DNA of 64,000 nucleotides from Aphrophora alni (Eukaryota; Arthropoda; Insecta; Hemiptera; Aphrophoridae). The position numbers and the translations under genes were made by a program. The notes under the pieces are model-generated. The model did no database searches. It worked only from the letters and a program-made list of their open reading frames with translations, and was not told the origin of the DNA. Positions 45,740-59,022 of the stretch are shown here, piece by piece; position 1 is the first letter of the stretch, and each line of letters opens with the position of its first letter. The stretch lies in contig OY740765.1 in assembly GCA_963513935.1 (NCBI GenBank), forward strand, positions 74,507,718-74,571,717. The letters are read 5' to 3'.

Positions 45740-46660
45740 CATTTCTTCATTATTACCACTTATAACAAAATTTCCTTCCGACATACTTCTATTCAAAAGT
45801 TCTATTATAACTTCCTCAAAATTCCTATTATTTATTATATTGTAAGCCATTTTGACAAATAATTCCACATTGTTATGACAATGATTAAACATAGACTACC
45901 ATGAGGAACATACAAAACAAAATATAACACTCCCAGCTGCCATCTTTAAACCATTGTTCCAAACTCGAAGCACAAAAATATATTACAACTAACTCAAAGG
46001 TATGTTTACTGTTAAAACCAATATGAACTGAAAAAATATGTTTATTCAGTCCTGAAAATTAAAAAATCATGCTCGATATATCTGTCATTTGTCGAAAAAA
46101 CATGTGATATATATATATATATATATTCGTCAAAAGCTTGTAAACAGTTAAATTTGTATTTCTCCCGAAAGTTAAAGTTTGTTTGTTTTTATAGAAAAAA
46201 ATCTATAAAAGTATTCCAGAATTTTTTTAAATTTCAAATTAGGTGTTTACATACTACCGGTACTTCAATTCTCAAATAATTTATCTTTTATAACCTAAAT
46301 AAACTTCCCTCTCCTCTATCTGTAGGTTCAACCGCCTTCTGTGATTTTTTGATTTATTACTACATTGTTAGTAGTTAGTTTCATAGTTTTTTTTGTTTGA
46401 CTTATAACATTTGCATTGTTTTACCCAATAACATTCTATTGATAAACACTACATCTGACTGGTTATATATTAGCATATATATACTAATTTATAATATTTA
46501 GTCCTTTTAATTTTAGTTTAAAATATATTTATATTTTCCAATATATTTAACCTTCTACTCTTGCTGCAGTAATGTAATAATTTCATGTAATCTCATTTCT
46601 TTGAAATGTGCTCTTCTTCTAACAGTTAGAATTCAAAATTTAAATCCTTCCTTTCATATT
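45740..46660. other. Intron 3 sequence, nothing recognised
   Basis: AT-rich, with a short TA run at about 46109-46126. No coding signal. Confidence 0.5.
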
Positions 46661-46664
46661 TTAA

Positions 46665-48292
46665 CCCTAGATTACTACTCTTAGTTCATTGTTACGTGAT
46701 CACTATTCATTCGTAAATTTTACTACATTCTGTTTTTATTTTTATTAATATTTTTTAAACTTTAATTTAGTGTTGACTATTTTTTATATTAAATCCTTTA
46801 TTGTTTTTAAGTGTTTTTAAAAATATTTAACAATGAACTCCTACATATTTTAACTGTAAAAAAATGTCTTTTACCACCACTACAAGTACGTTTAAAAAAA
46901 AAAAATAACCCTTAGCACGTGTATGACGGGATTTCACGTAACCCTTAACTTGACTGGTAACACGTATGACGGGAAATCTCAATTTAACACTATTTGACTT
47001 CTGCAGGTATTTTTAATTAGTTTAAAGTCCAATAGAGTGCAGGGAAATGTCCTATTGGTATAATGTGACACTCCCACTACGGTATTTGTTCTCGATCACC
47101 TGTCGTTGGTCTTTATTTGGTTGTTATAGCAACCAGGCGCCATTTTGTGTTCTGCCCCAGCGCGTATAACGTGATTTGTCATTCTACTACGACTGTCAGT
47201 TGGGAAATGTTTTGTGTCAGCGTTATAACTGCTAGTTCATTGTTGATTTGTTTAGGCTGTATTATTGTTTATATGTATATTTAGTCTATATCAGTAATTT
47301 TTTTGATGTCCTGAATGTAGGTAATTATTATGAGCTGTAGAAAGATATTTTTGATACGGTATGTTGATTTTTCTCAAAATCTTTTTTTAGTAAAATTTAT
47401 TTGTTTGATGAAATTCAGGTTATTTTGAATTAAATAATAGGCCTACTTTTATATTTAAAAAATTAATATGATTTGTTTGTAAATATAAAAAAAAAATACC
47501 CTATAAAATCTGTTTCATAGGGTGGTCAAAAATGTAAAATTAGGTATTTTTTCTTATTTTAATCTGTAAAAAAAAATTTTTAAATAATTTTAAAGCCAAT
47601 CTACAATTTTTTTTACCAAATATATCTGTAAGAACCCAAAATCAAATAGAACTTAAACAATTACAAAAAAAAAATATTTCCTAAGAGCACGTTATGAGTA
47701 AATAGCCTAAATTGTTATTCAGCATGTTAAGGGTTAATCTGGAAAAAAAATCGAAAAAAATATAAATATTATTTTATTGGAAAAATTATTCGGATATTCA
47801 TAAAATATATCATTTATAAGTGTTTAATTTATATAAAAAGAGAAAAATGATTTAAAATAAGTTCATTAGGTAGAATGTAAAAAATGCCAAAATTAGAGTC
47901 CTGTTTTCACTGAGAATCACATTCTTTGCAGTGATTAATATACACTTAGTAGCTAAATCAAACACTTTGAACTCTAAAATCACTATTTACACAATAAACT
48001 ATTTACAACACTAAAAACTAACAATATAAAAACAATAATTTACAAAAAAAAAATATTCAAATACTTAATCGTTAAAACTTTCGCAAACACTATTCTTTCG
48101 TAAATTATACGACGCGAGCTTGAGTACGGTAATAACGGCTCAACTTTGAGCTTAGCCGAAGAGACAGTGGCCTCTATTCACAATGGCAGGAAGGTAAACA
48201 AAAAGACAGAGCATGTCCGTCTTTTGTCTACGAGTTCTCCGAAATTTACAAAGGGCGGGTCGTAATTTTTACGAATGAGTAGTGTTTTAGGG
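46665..48292. mobile_element. piggyBac-like MITE (outer)
   Basis: TTAA at 46661-46664 and 48293-48296. The left end CCCTAGATTACTACTC matches the complement of the right end, CCCTAAAACACTACTC, with a second shared block cattcgtaaa further in. It has no transposase. It contains a second, different piggyBac-like insertion at 46909-47733; without it the element would be about 800 bp. Confidence 0.65.
46909..47733 (+). mobile_element. piggyBac-like non-autonomous element (inner)
   Basis: Ends CCCTTAGCACGTGTATGACG and, on the complement at the right, CCCTTAACATGCTG. TTAA follows at 47734-47737, while the left side reads ATAA. The first 300 bases parallel the promoter region of the intact piggyBac at 34187 (agagtgca..g.aatgtc, ttggttg.tatagcaa, tactacg.c.gtcagttg), so it is probably a deletion derivative of a relative. 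The motif cacgt-tatgacggga occurs twice near the left end (46916 and 46955). Confidence 0.6.
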
Positions 48293-48300
48293 TTAAAGAT

Positions 48301-48396
48301 CTAATGTGTTCCCTAAATTGGGTCTTATGTTTACACACCATTTGACCTGTGTACTGTGTAAGTTGCGTTACATTCACATTTAATTTTATAAACTCC
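48301..48396 (-). pseudogene. Penelope-type GIY-YIG fragment, minus strand
   Basis: On the minus strand the peptide starts GVYKIKCECNATYT and, after a shift, reads a TQFREH-like block. This is the GIY-YIG nuclease part of a Penelope-like element, here only about 30 codons. It faces away from the matching + strand piece at 48478. Confidence 0.6.
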
Positions 48397-48477
48397 ATTT
48401 TTATCGTAACTGTCGTTTTCTTCAATTGTATAGTTTAATCTATTCTTAAATGTATCATTAGTTAAATTAAAAATGAA

Positions 48478-48570
48478 GGTTATGAAATAAAATATGGTTG
48501 TAACTCAACATATATAGGCCAAAAAGTGCGTAATCTTAAGACACAATTTAGGGAACACACTAAACCTTGT
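48478..48570 (+). pseudogene. Penelope-type GIY-YIG fragment, plus strand
   Basis: Reads YEIKYGCNSTYIGQKVRNLK followed by TQFREHTKP. It is an inverted copy of the piece at 48301-48396, about 80 bases away. A NEMEVLKESVFL block at about 48937-48970 could be the C-terminal part of the same protein. Confidence 0.6.
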
Positions 48571-50742
48571 AATAGTGTACATTTTTAGTTCTTTGATCTT
48601 AAACAGAATGGGATATATATGTTGATCTTAGGTAGAATACGGTATACGTCTGGACTTGATGAATCAAGCAGGAAATGTATTTTGTTTTTTGAATAAGATC
48701 AACAAAAATTAAATAAGTAAATAAAATAATTGATACTAAATGATCAGAAAAATCTATTGTATGTATTTTAATAATTAAAATAGTTATAAACTTTATAATT
48801 AATAAAGTGCAGTGTAAAAATTTTGTACACAAAGCCTAAAAGCTTGGCTTCAACCGCAAAACGGAAAATCTTCCAGTCTTCATAGAACCTTCAAGGCAGG
48901 AGCATGCTACTCTGATAGACATGATCGTCCCAACGAAATGGAAGTACTAAAAGAAAGTGTTTTCTTAAGTAACTATGAGTTGTTTACCATATATTGTTAT
49001 GAACTATTATGAGTCAGTTACATTTGAGTTAAAAACGAACTTTCAGAAGTGAAAAGTATTTGATTTGGTAATATCGTGTAATAGACAAGGTGTATGACGT
49101 AACCCGGAAATCATGTATAAAAAGACTAAGTTTTTGGCTTTTAATGTAAAATAAGATAATTTGAATATCTTAATTTGAACTAATAATAATGTAAACAATT
49201 GATGTGTTCTCATAAGAGAAATCGAGAACTTGAAAGATTAACTTTGATAAACAATAGAAGTGATTTTGGTGAAACGACACCATGTGACTGCAACGAGGAA
49301 AAGTTGTGTTTTTAATAAAAAGTTTATTTAAAACACCTACGCGTGTCTGGTATAACACACGCAAACTATTATGTATGTAAAATAAAATATAACTGATTCA
49401 TAACTTGTAATTTTGTTGAATTTTTAATTTTGTGTTTGTAGTTTTGTCTGATGTCTTTTTAAGAAGACATGATATGTTATTTCAAATATAATATTTAAAC
49501 AAGTAAAAGATTTTCTTTGATAAAAGCTATTAGTTTAATATTTTTGAATATGAATTCATAAAGAAATGATATTTTTATAAAGTTGACAGGATAAAGTGAA
49601 AAGATTATTAATTTTTCAATATATTATTAAAATTTTAATTCAATAACTAGGTTGCAACTATAAATTAACTTAATAAACTAAATTCTTTTGAAAATGATTT
49701 TTAAATAAAAAAATATATATAGAATGTTTTATATGTAACTACATTCTTTACATGTATTTTTGTTTCATATGTATTCTTTTGCTACATTAATTTGTCTAAA
49801 TAATAAAATGTCCATTTCAGAATAAAAAAGACTTCTGTATTTTTGTCCAGTATTCTATTAAGTACACTTTTTTCCAAAGTATTCACGACCTCTGAGATAT
49901 TTTACTAGAGTAATAAATTGTATTGTTAAACTTTTTTTTGTATTTAAAGAATTACAAAATGGCGCCCAACTTAACTAAATAAACATTACAAAATTAGTTG
50001 CCCCTTGCTTTTCATATTTAGTATTGTTTCAACCTAGACCTTATAAATATGAAAGAAAGATGCAAATTTCACACATCATGTCTGTTAGAAGGTGAGCATG
50101 CTCCAAATGAAATGGAAATGAAATTATCATATCACTGTAGCAAGTGGTAACCGTTAAATAAATTGGAAAATGTGGGAATATTAAAATTTAAATTAAAGAA
50201 CAAAATATTATATATGAGTGAATAAGTAATCAGTCAGATATAATGTTTAACAATCTAATGTCATTGGAAAACTTAATTGAAATAGCAAACTGTGAAAACT
50301 AACCAATAGCATAGCAACATGATGTCAACTGATCACAGAAGAGGGCGGAACCTACATGTAGAAGAGGGGGGAGATTATGTGGGTTATATAAGTCAACTCC
50401 TTTAAAGGACAAAGCCATAATATAAAAAGCTTTTGGAAATGGAATTCATCCAAAATGTGACAGCAGAAGTTAAAATGTACTCAAATTGATTACAGTATGT
50501 TCATCTTTCGAGAAATATGTAACATCATAATCATTCATTCAATATGGGCTCCTAAAATTTATTAAGATTGGTTTGTCTTGTCATATTTGTGTAATTAATG
50601 TTAGCAATGGGGTTTGTACTTTATATTTATAAATATTCAAATTATATATTTTCTACTACTTAATTATTCTTATATTTTATGTACATTTTTTGATGTTGAA
50701 TGATAATATTTAATAACATATTAATTTCGTTATTTATGACAG
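48571..50742. other. Intron 3, last part
   Basis: Mostly AT-rich. Possible Penelope 3' sequence runs to about 49360. A similar NEMEMK block lies at about 50112-50130, so a second old Penelope tail may be here. The end, tttatgacag, is the splice acceptor of the next exon. Confidence 0.4.
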
Positions 50743-50923
50743 AGAGTGAGGATAATAGTGATGGTATCATTGTTCTACTAGACACACCTGAGATGGCTTT
50801 AAGGTTTTTCCAAATACAAAACTCTGGAAACATTTCCCTAGTAATGTCAATCAACAAAGTAGGCCTCCAAGCTTGGCAAGTTCCTCATTCATTCTCCAAA
50901 CTATTTATTCTGCAACAAACAAG
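50743..50923 (+). CDS. Class C GPCR-like receptor, exon 4 of those in the window
   Basis: Exon of 181 bases. With the acceptor ag at 50741-50742, the first two bases complete the codon left by exon 3 (phase 1), giving Glu. The peptide then runs SEDNSDGIIVLLDTPEMALR and ends ILQQT plus two bases of the next codon before gtacaa. The block GIIVLLDTPE matches the mGluR strand and acidic residue (VIIFANEDD type) that starts the second lobe. A second possible donor, AAAT|gtaata, lies 8 bases downstream. Confidence 0.75.
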
Positions 50924-51339
50924 GTACAAATGTAATAAAGTTTAATTTATATTTTTTATAACAAACAAAAAAAAACCTTTTAGCTGCTTTTAATAATGAA
51001 GAAAAGTTTTTCTACTCTCTACTCTCATTTTCCTTGACATGAAAAAATTTTATTTTTATTTTTTTTTTAAGATAAATTACCTATATTGGTTTTACATAAA
51101 CAAAATTAGTAAAATAGGTTTTTGCTGTTAACTAGCATTCTAACGAACCCTATTAACTCCCACTCGAACTAACTTCCATTTACTTAAGATGGACCCTCCT
51201 TCTAACTAACTGCACCACAACCTTTAAAGAACAGTTAATATAGTGAAGATTTATAAGAAAATTATTATTATGAGTACTCACTTCACATAATACAGTTTAT
51301 ACATTCTTAAACAACAGTATATTAATTACAACCCTTGCA
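50924..51339. other. Intron sequence after exon 4
   Basis: AT-rich with long T and A runs; probably includes the 3' untranslated part of the minus-strand LINE next to it. Confidence 0.4.
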
Positions 51340-51830
51340 GGGAAACACATACAAAACAAATACTTCAAATCATCATCTATGGCTGTGAAACTCCTTTGCC
51401 AAATAAAAGAAGCTAGAGTTGTCGAAAACTCCTCTTGGAGGCTATCTTGTCTTCAAAAACTTTATGATATAATGATAGTTTATTGAAAAGGGTAACTCCT
51501 TATTGAGAAATCATTTTTCTTCGCTTGTGAAGACTATGTTGTTCCATGCCTTGTACTGAAGTTATGTACTCTTATACTTTATTTAGTGATTACTCCTATA
51601 CACATTTAAGGTAATAAATTGGTTGAAAAATATAAATGTTCAAGTATAAGTATCCCAATTTTCTTAATATCATCTTTGAAAAAACTTTCCAGGCCACATG
51701 GATACATGTCTTTCCAAAATAAAACACCATAGTTCAGATGTGGATAGATTAGCTTATAGCAGGTTTTTTAACTAGTAAGGCTTCAAAAGGAATTTAAAGA
51801 TCTTAAATTAATTAAACATTTTTTTTATTT
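51340..51830 (-). pseudogene. LINE reverse transcriptase, C-terminal fragment
   Basis: On the minus strand a YKLIYPHLNYGVLFWKDM block (about 51715-51770) is followed by an ILEHLYFSTNLL-like stretch. Near 51360-51420 there is a FYLAKEFHSH-like end, parallel to the FYSVEEFLSH end of the LINE at 34080. Same or sister family; decayed. Confidence 0.6.
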
Positions 51831-52686
51831 TAAATATAGATTACCTATATTATCTTAATTTAAATATCCCTGACCATAACTCTTAACAAATGCTATTGAT
51901 ATGATTAACTTAGGACAGTTTACTGTCAATGATCTTGCACATGCTACCTCTAAAAATCGTGATTTACTAGTTTTTAAGTACACTTAAGAATATGCAAGTA
52001 CAGGACACAAACGATATGGTGGTCCAGTTAAGAAGAGATAAGATCTCATTTCAATGATAGGTGCTACATATTTTGTATTTATTAATTATTATTTTTATTT
52101 TGTTTTCCAGAATACAGTTTTTGATATGGCTTCTCTTTAATACGAAAAGCATAAGTTAAGCTTTCAAAAATTTGTTTGTAGTCATATTAATTCTGACAAT
52201 CCAAGAGAATTAAAATCTTTATACAATCATATCACATGTCTCTTAACTCATTTATAATGATTAGTTAAACCTATTTTAAATGTATGTGCGATCATATAAC
52301 ATGTCTCTTAACATCATTCATAATTACTTCTATTTTTAGCCTTTTAAACTACTGTCTTAAATTGATTAACATACCTTTATTTGTTATCAAAAGTAGTTCT
52401 GTTTACTTATTGCTCGTTACAACTGTTTTACTTTTACTAAAGACAGTAACAGGCGATACATACACATAATACAAAACCCGTTCACTTTATACATAGACTA
52501 ACACATATATATTAACAATTACACATTTTAAATTGTATACTTTTTTCGAATTTGTCATGTTATAGGGTTAATAAACAATTGCTCTTCATTGTGCCCTCAT
52601 CCTTTCATTTTTAATATTATTAGGCAACTGAATAAGTTCAACTGCCATTAATCCATCCTCTTTTGTGTAATATTTCTAGATTGTTT
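51831..52686. other. Unassigned sequence with a short duplication
   Basis: catgtctcttaac-cattcataat-type blocks occur twice (about 52229 and 52298). Otherwise nothing recognised. Confidence 0.4.
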
Positions 52687-53900
52687 TCAATACTGCTGTA
52701 TGTGTTTGTCAATGTTTATAATATGTTCAGCATTTTCTGAGGTAGTTGATTTAAATGATCCTCCTATTTGTCTTATGTATTTTTTATCACAGTTGTTGTA
52801 TGATATTTTGTAAAATGCCAATGTGTGTGTAAGGATGTTGAGTTTGTTTTGTTCTATTGAGATTTTGGTTGAGATTGTTGGATATGCAATAAGATATTTT
52901 ATAACCTTGTTCATGGAAAATGTTCTTTATTTCGCATTTGTTGGATTATTTTATGTTTAATATTCTTCTTCTATTTGTAAATGTATCTATCAATTATGGA
53001 GGTGCTATATTCATTGGTTGTAGCTATTTCTTTAATTATATTAATTATTTTTTGTTGTTAGCAGGTTTCATGGAGACTGTTATTGCTCTATGTATGATAC
53101 TATTGTAAGCTGCGAGTTTACATGATTGTGGGTGGTTCGATGTTGCAAGGAAAGTGTGGTCAGTCTGAGTTGGTTTTATATAGACCTTGAAATTATGTTT
53201 TCCATTTTGTTTGGTGATAGTAAGGGCAGGTAATTTAGGCTATTAATTTTTCTATTTCGGAAGTGAAAGTAAGTGAGTGATGGATATTATCGAGGTATGA
53301 GTTAAACCTGCAGATCTGTCTTCTGGTGTTATTGAACATATTAATAATGTTGTCTACATATCTATATATAGTAATATATAATTTGGTTGTCAAATTAGTT
53401 AAAGCAATTCATTATATAATTGTTTTCAATATTATTCAGGAATATTTCAACTAGAATACCAGGCAGAGGAGAACCCCATTACAAGATCTTTGTCTTGAAT
53501 ATAAATTTCTTCATTAAAAGATAAATAGTTCTATTCCAAGCATATACACAGTGATTCCACTACTTCATTAATAGCTCCAACACTAAGTTTTTGGTTATGT
53601 TTTAAGTTATCCTCTAATATTTATATTGTTTTATTAAATTTAACATTAATAGTGTAGAGGTGAGTTATGTCAAACGAGACCAGAGTATTTTCTTTTTTAA
53701 AATTGTACTTTATTAATTCTTGATATTAAGTCCTGGCTGTATTTTAAGTACCAGTGATTATTTTCAAGAGTTACTTCCTTTTTAATTACTCAATCCAAAA
53801 ATTTTGATATTTTGTAGGCTGGTGCATTTGTGAAATTTCGGTATTAGGCCTATTGGTCTGACAGGAGTGTTTACATTGTGTATTTTGGGAAGAGCTCGAA
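52687..53900 (-). pseudogene. Penelope-like retroelement, RT end and GIY-YIG domain
   Basis: On the minus strand a PIGLIPKFHK-like block lies at about 53850. The RT catalytic motif is YVDN (53349-53360; Penelope RTs have YVDD), then HHSLTFTSEIE. The GIY-YIG part is FYKISYNNCDKKYIRQIGG at about 52745-52810, where active copies have YIGQT. Many stops. The RT motif change and the stops show it is inactive. The order RT then GIY-YIG is the Penelope signature. Confidence 0.75.
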
Positions 53901-54454
53901 GTATGAGGACTATTGGTTTTATCATTTTAAGTTGTTTCTTATTTGTTTCATTCATAATATGTTTACTTCCTTATTAATTTTGTTTAAATTTAAAGATTCA
54001 TGGATTTTAGCGTTATGAGTTATTTATCCATTTTGACTTTGGAATTTTGCCTTTGTGAATTTAGTAATAACAGCATCATTTTCGATAAATTTTTTCTTTG
54101 CAAATTTTATAGTTAATAAGTCTTTATTTTTCACTATTGGTTTACAATTACTATTATTGTTGACTTTGATATGGGTTGTAAGTTGTTCCTCTCCTTCTTG
54201 TTTATCTGTAATGGAACTTTGATTTTTATAAATATGAGTTCTTACCTCTCACTTACCCATACTTATGTACTTTGCTACTCTAGGGGATATCAGAGGAATA
54301 GGTGTTCTCAATAATGTTTTTTAAAACTCATATCTTATAATCATTATTCAATGTATGGAAAAAACACATTTCTTTTTAACCTAAATCTAATCCATTAATT
54401 AATTATAACACATCAATTAAAGTCAAAAGTTATTGTTCATTCTAAAATTGATTT

Positions 54455-54517
<63 letters not shown>

Positions 54518-57336
54518 ATTATGTGTTTATAGTTCTGAGATATTAGATACATTAATTTAAATGACCATATGCTATTCTATAACTTTTATTTACTTACAAA
54601 GATGCCAAGGTCTGATCTAAATACTTTTGCTAACAGACAATTTATAACCTTTTGTTTTTCACCTCTCATCCTTTTCCACAATTCTTATAAAACACTTTAA
54701 CATTTTGTTCGACTAACTTCTGTCCATTTCACTTATAAAATGTTGATTTAAACTTTGACTAAAGCACACTTACGTCCATCCCCTACCGGAGACTTCTTGT
54801 ACCTGACTAACTAGTAACACACTCTTCATCCCTCCTACTCCAAACATTTTTCTCAGAAATTACAAAGTGTTTATTACCATATTTGTACATTGTATGATCA
54901 TTTTTATTTCCTTATTTGGGCATTGTATGATTGCCAATATACCTCCTTCCTTGCTTTGAGAATATTCTTTTCTTTATATACGACACACTAAATTGTTTAT
55001 TCAAATTCTCTTTTTATTTATTTCTTAATTATAACATATTTTTATTTAAATATAATATTTTTTATTATTAAATTTGAACCAAACTATTATTGACTGGTTG
55101 GAAGATGTCCCATGCTTACAGAAATACCCTCTTTCGCAATTCTAATTGTGTAATAATTTGAAGCTCGAAAGATCAGAAAGTAAGACATTCTAACCTCCTT
55201 GACATCCTATTCGGACTCAAGTAAGCAAGAACATCATTATACAAAATAATTATCATTATACATAATATAGGCCTACAATATAAAGATTCTTAATTTTAAA
55301 TATTTACATATCCAAAAACATTATAATATACATCAACATACATGCATGTACTAACATCAAAGACAAATTACAGTATAGGCCTAAATCATCATCAATTTTT
55401 AAAATATTGCATAAAAATCTTTAATAATCCTTTTAAAATCATCATTACATATATTTATTGTTATAAATCACGAAGACAAACAATATATTTATATTTGTAA
55501 TGTGGGGTTTTCTTTGAACTATATTATATTTTTATTCAAGTGAATATTTTTTAAAATACTTTTAGTTTAGATAAGCGAAAGTTATAGTTATAAGCTATGT
55601 ATAATAAATATTAGTTTTAAGTATATGTGTGTAAGTATGATTGGGCGTAAGTTTATATATTTAAGAATATGGCACAGGTCAATGTACACTTTATGTCTAT
55701 TATAGATTTTTAAAACAATTTTTTTTATTTATTTTTCTTTCTCTTTTTTATCTCTCGCTGATTACTATTGTATAAAATAGCTGTAATAGATGTGTTAACA
55801 TTTTGTGTCTGTATTGTTTCTGGAGAAAAAAATAAAATTCTCAAATTTATTTATTTATTTTAGGTATTTTCATTCATTTTCTTTATACCAAAACATATTA
55901 TTATTTTATTAAAAACACCATTATACAATGACAACATTAAAGTAGTACAAACATTACAAAACTATCCATTATAATTTTAGATCAATTAAACATTTCTAAT
56001 ATATATATATTTAATTATTCAACCAATCGCATCCAGGCAAATTGAAATTTCAATCAAATATTCAAACCCATATTCTTAATTATAATTGAAATGAACATTT
56101 TAATAAATATTTAATTAATTATATTAATTTATAGTCAAATAATGAATCTAACTATTTTAAGTGTGGATTTCAGGTAAATCTATTAAATTTCATTACAACT
56201 AACCTACAAATAATTAGCAAACCTACTCATTAATTAAAAATTCTTAAATAAATCAAATCATCAACGAAGATATTTCATCCATTCAAAATTATATTGTCAC
56301 AGAAACTTGTTAACATTGTAAACATAACTCAATATGTAAACCAAATATTATATTGCAGAGATCTCACAATTAATTTTATCAATGCAAAAAAATTCTTCCT
56401 TCCGGAACCCCCTATATATCATAGCAGACTTTCATTTCATCAAAATTATCTCATTTTTGTTTAATCTTATTATCACAGACCTACATTATATCATCATACA
56501 ACATTTGATTCATAAAATCAAAACTTTTATTTCATCACAGACTTTCATTTTATTAAAATTATATCATTGTAGAACATTTGATTCATAAAATTAGAACTTT
56601 CATCTCAACATAGACTTGTAATTACCTCCTACCAAATTCATAATCCATTAACTAATTTATGAATTTATACCTAAAATCCTAATTCAAATCATAAAAGTTT
56701 TATCAAAATTATAGAACCCTTTCTTAAAATACATGTATCGATTCATACATCCAATCATTTTGAACTTTTATCAATTATTAACCCTATCCATTAAATTTTG
56801 TATTTAAAAGTTGTGTTTCATTATTCATTGTTATTTTACTATAAACATTCTCATTTTATTTTATAAATTTTATTATATCATTTGAAATTATAGAGTACCA
56901 TTTTGTAAGCTTTGCTATATTATTCATATGTTTATAAATATAATATTTTCATTCATAATTTACTTCTCATATTTCCTTTAACCCAAAAAATGTATCCAAA
57001 TATTCAAATCCATTTACTAATTATTTTTCAATCATCATTACATGTTTACTAAAATAATTTTCCTCATTTAACTTCTAATTTTCACAAAAACAACTAATTT
57101 GTGTGCGGTACTTATATATTTTTTGTATACTCATAGATATCTTACATCTAATCTACTTATACTGAATATATCTTAACACTATTAGAATTCAGTACCATCA
57201 TATATACTTACTTATTATTAAATATAAGACCATCATTTTCTACATATATTATCATGTTACATATATACAACATGTGTCAATAACTTTAAGTGTTAATTTC
57301 TAATTTTGTGTCCAGGTAATGCAATCTGTAACTAAA
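53901..57336. other. AT-rich intronic region with a (TA)n run and short tandem repeats
   Basis: (TA)n at 54459-54512. At about 56400-56620 the blocks cagactttcatttt and acatttgattcataaaat recur at a spacing of roughly 73 bases. No coding sequence was recognised in 3.4 kb. Confidence 0.5.
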
Positions 57337-57950
57337 TCAAGTGTCTGTAGCATCTGGGCAAATGATTCTTGCACTTTCCAAGCATATACATTTACTACAG
57401 ATTTGGCATACATATTTGGTTTCTCTTTTTAAACTTGCTGGACAAAAAGAACAATTAGTCTTCCTATTCTCGAAAAAATTGTATTGCCATGGTGGAACAT
57501 CATCATCTTCAATTCCAAGTATTCTTTTGATGTTCAACTTTAACTCTTGAGTAATGAAGCGGACAGTAATTCTGTGTTGCATCAAAGGAGAAGCCAGAAA
57601 GCAAGCCAACATTTTCATAAAGTCCAATCTTGACACTTTTGTGGTTTTGCTATATGCTTGGTCTTTGCATATAGCTGTTTACTCCAGCTGAAACATTTAT
57701 CATGGTATAAAAAATTGCCATAGGCCTTCTTTGCGAGTGCAGTGTAGAACAGTAATTGCCACACATTTGGTCCACTGAGTTTACTCCACCTATTGTCTTA
57801 TTGTACTCTAATATTATTTCTGGTTTTCCTGAGTCCGCATCCTTAGTGTCATCATGGTGTAAAGTTGACAGATGTATAACTCCATTTGTTTTTTTGGGAA
57901 CATATGACACCAGGCAGTGTATAAATCCAAACAATGTGAAATCCTAATTA
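57337..57950 (-). pseudogene. piggyBac-type transposase, C-terminal fragment
   Basis: Two open pieces on the minus strand. 57650-57934 has VSYVPKKTNGVIHLSTLHHD and a GGVNSVDQMCGNY block, the third catalytic Asp region. 57337-57636 has the cysteine-rich tail NCSFCPASLK...CQICSKCICLES. A frameshift separates them and the N-terminal two thirds are missing. It belongs to a different family from the copies at 34620 and 43434. Confidence 0.75.
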
Positions 57951-58527
57951 TTAAAGTGAAAAGTTTTGTAAATGAAATAAACTCTGTAAATGTGGACCTT
58001 GTATGGAGGCTAGATGTTGAGTAGTCATAACAAGATGTCAGCCTCAAGTTGTGTCAGCTGAAATTCAACCGTTTCCGACTTGAACCGCTAGGTCTGCATT
58101 GACTATTGCTTGGTTATAAATGTTGATATTTTACTTTGCTTGAATTATTAATTACAATTCTTCATTAAGTTTTATAATGATAAATATATATTTAATTTCG
58201 TCCTACCAGGTTGTTATTGACATTGTTACTCTGTTACATATGATCTCCATTTGTCATGACTTAAATAATTATGATATGTCGCTTATATGTTCATATATAC
58301 AGGGCTTCCTGTAAGTCTAGTTCCGTTTACAAGTTATGTACGAAAATCTAAAAATCACCAGTATTTTAATTATCCATTATTACTCCTCTGTCAGCTATTT
58401 TTATTTTTTTAATGCTACGCGTGATTAGACTATGTATTCGGACATGGCATAAGCAGTTTTGTTCGCCACGAGTTCATTAACCTCGTTCCCTACGATGCAA
58501 AATATATTTCGTTTGTAAATTTATTCC
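57951..58527. other. Unassigned sequence before the solo LTR
   Basis: No gene recognised. A tacagggcttcctgt motif at 58297 resembles transposon termini, and a similar tacagggtgtcccgt is at 59335, but no element could be delimited. Confidence 0.35.
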
Positions 58528-59018
58528 TGTGACCGTCTCCACTTCTTTTGACCAGCTGGAAGCTCCGGCTGGCTGGAGACCGTGTACACTTTAGCCGAAT
58601 CTTGTCAGGATGGGCCAAGGAGTCGGGTTAGGAAGCTAATGAATGGACGCAACGCAAGTGAAATTAAATGTTATATTTTATTTGAGCGCCGAGTTAGATT
58701 ACAGAAATATTTATAATTTGTTAAAAAAGACATAACGGCAAGATAATGCCTTAATAGTGGCCGAAAAACATACTGTTTAATTTAGCTAGCACGTGGCCGA
58801 AAATGGACTGACCTCTTCCTTCTCGCGGCTCTAGGAACCGACTCTCGCTCGGCTTGCTGGTTCAAGCCCTCCACTCCTCGTCTCCCCCCCCCTTCTACGT
58901 CATATTGCACTGCTCAACAAAATCGCAAGTTCCAATTCATATTTAAAATCCCTTTCCATTACTTCCTAATTTACTCTTATTATAGTTGTTATTTGGTGGG
59001 CTCCTTGGCTGGGCCACA
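58528..59018 (-). mobile_element. Solo LTR, 491 bp
   Basis: Starts TGTGACCGTCTCC and ends GGCTGGGCCACA. TTCC directly precedes (58524-58527) and follows (59019-59022) it, fitting a 4-bp target duplication. It is clearly similar to the LTR at 61115-61640. The sequence after its right end is not a polypurine-tract complement, which also favours a solo LTR over the 3' LTR of one element. Confidence 0.65.
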
Positions 59019-59022
59019 TTCC

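Noticed and set aside
45660..45740. CRISPR-like short repeats
   Set aside because: The 20-bp units are directly adjacent without spacers, in a eukaryotic context; a simple minisatellite.
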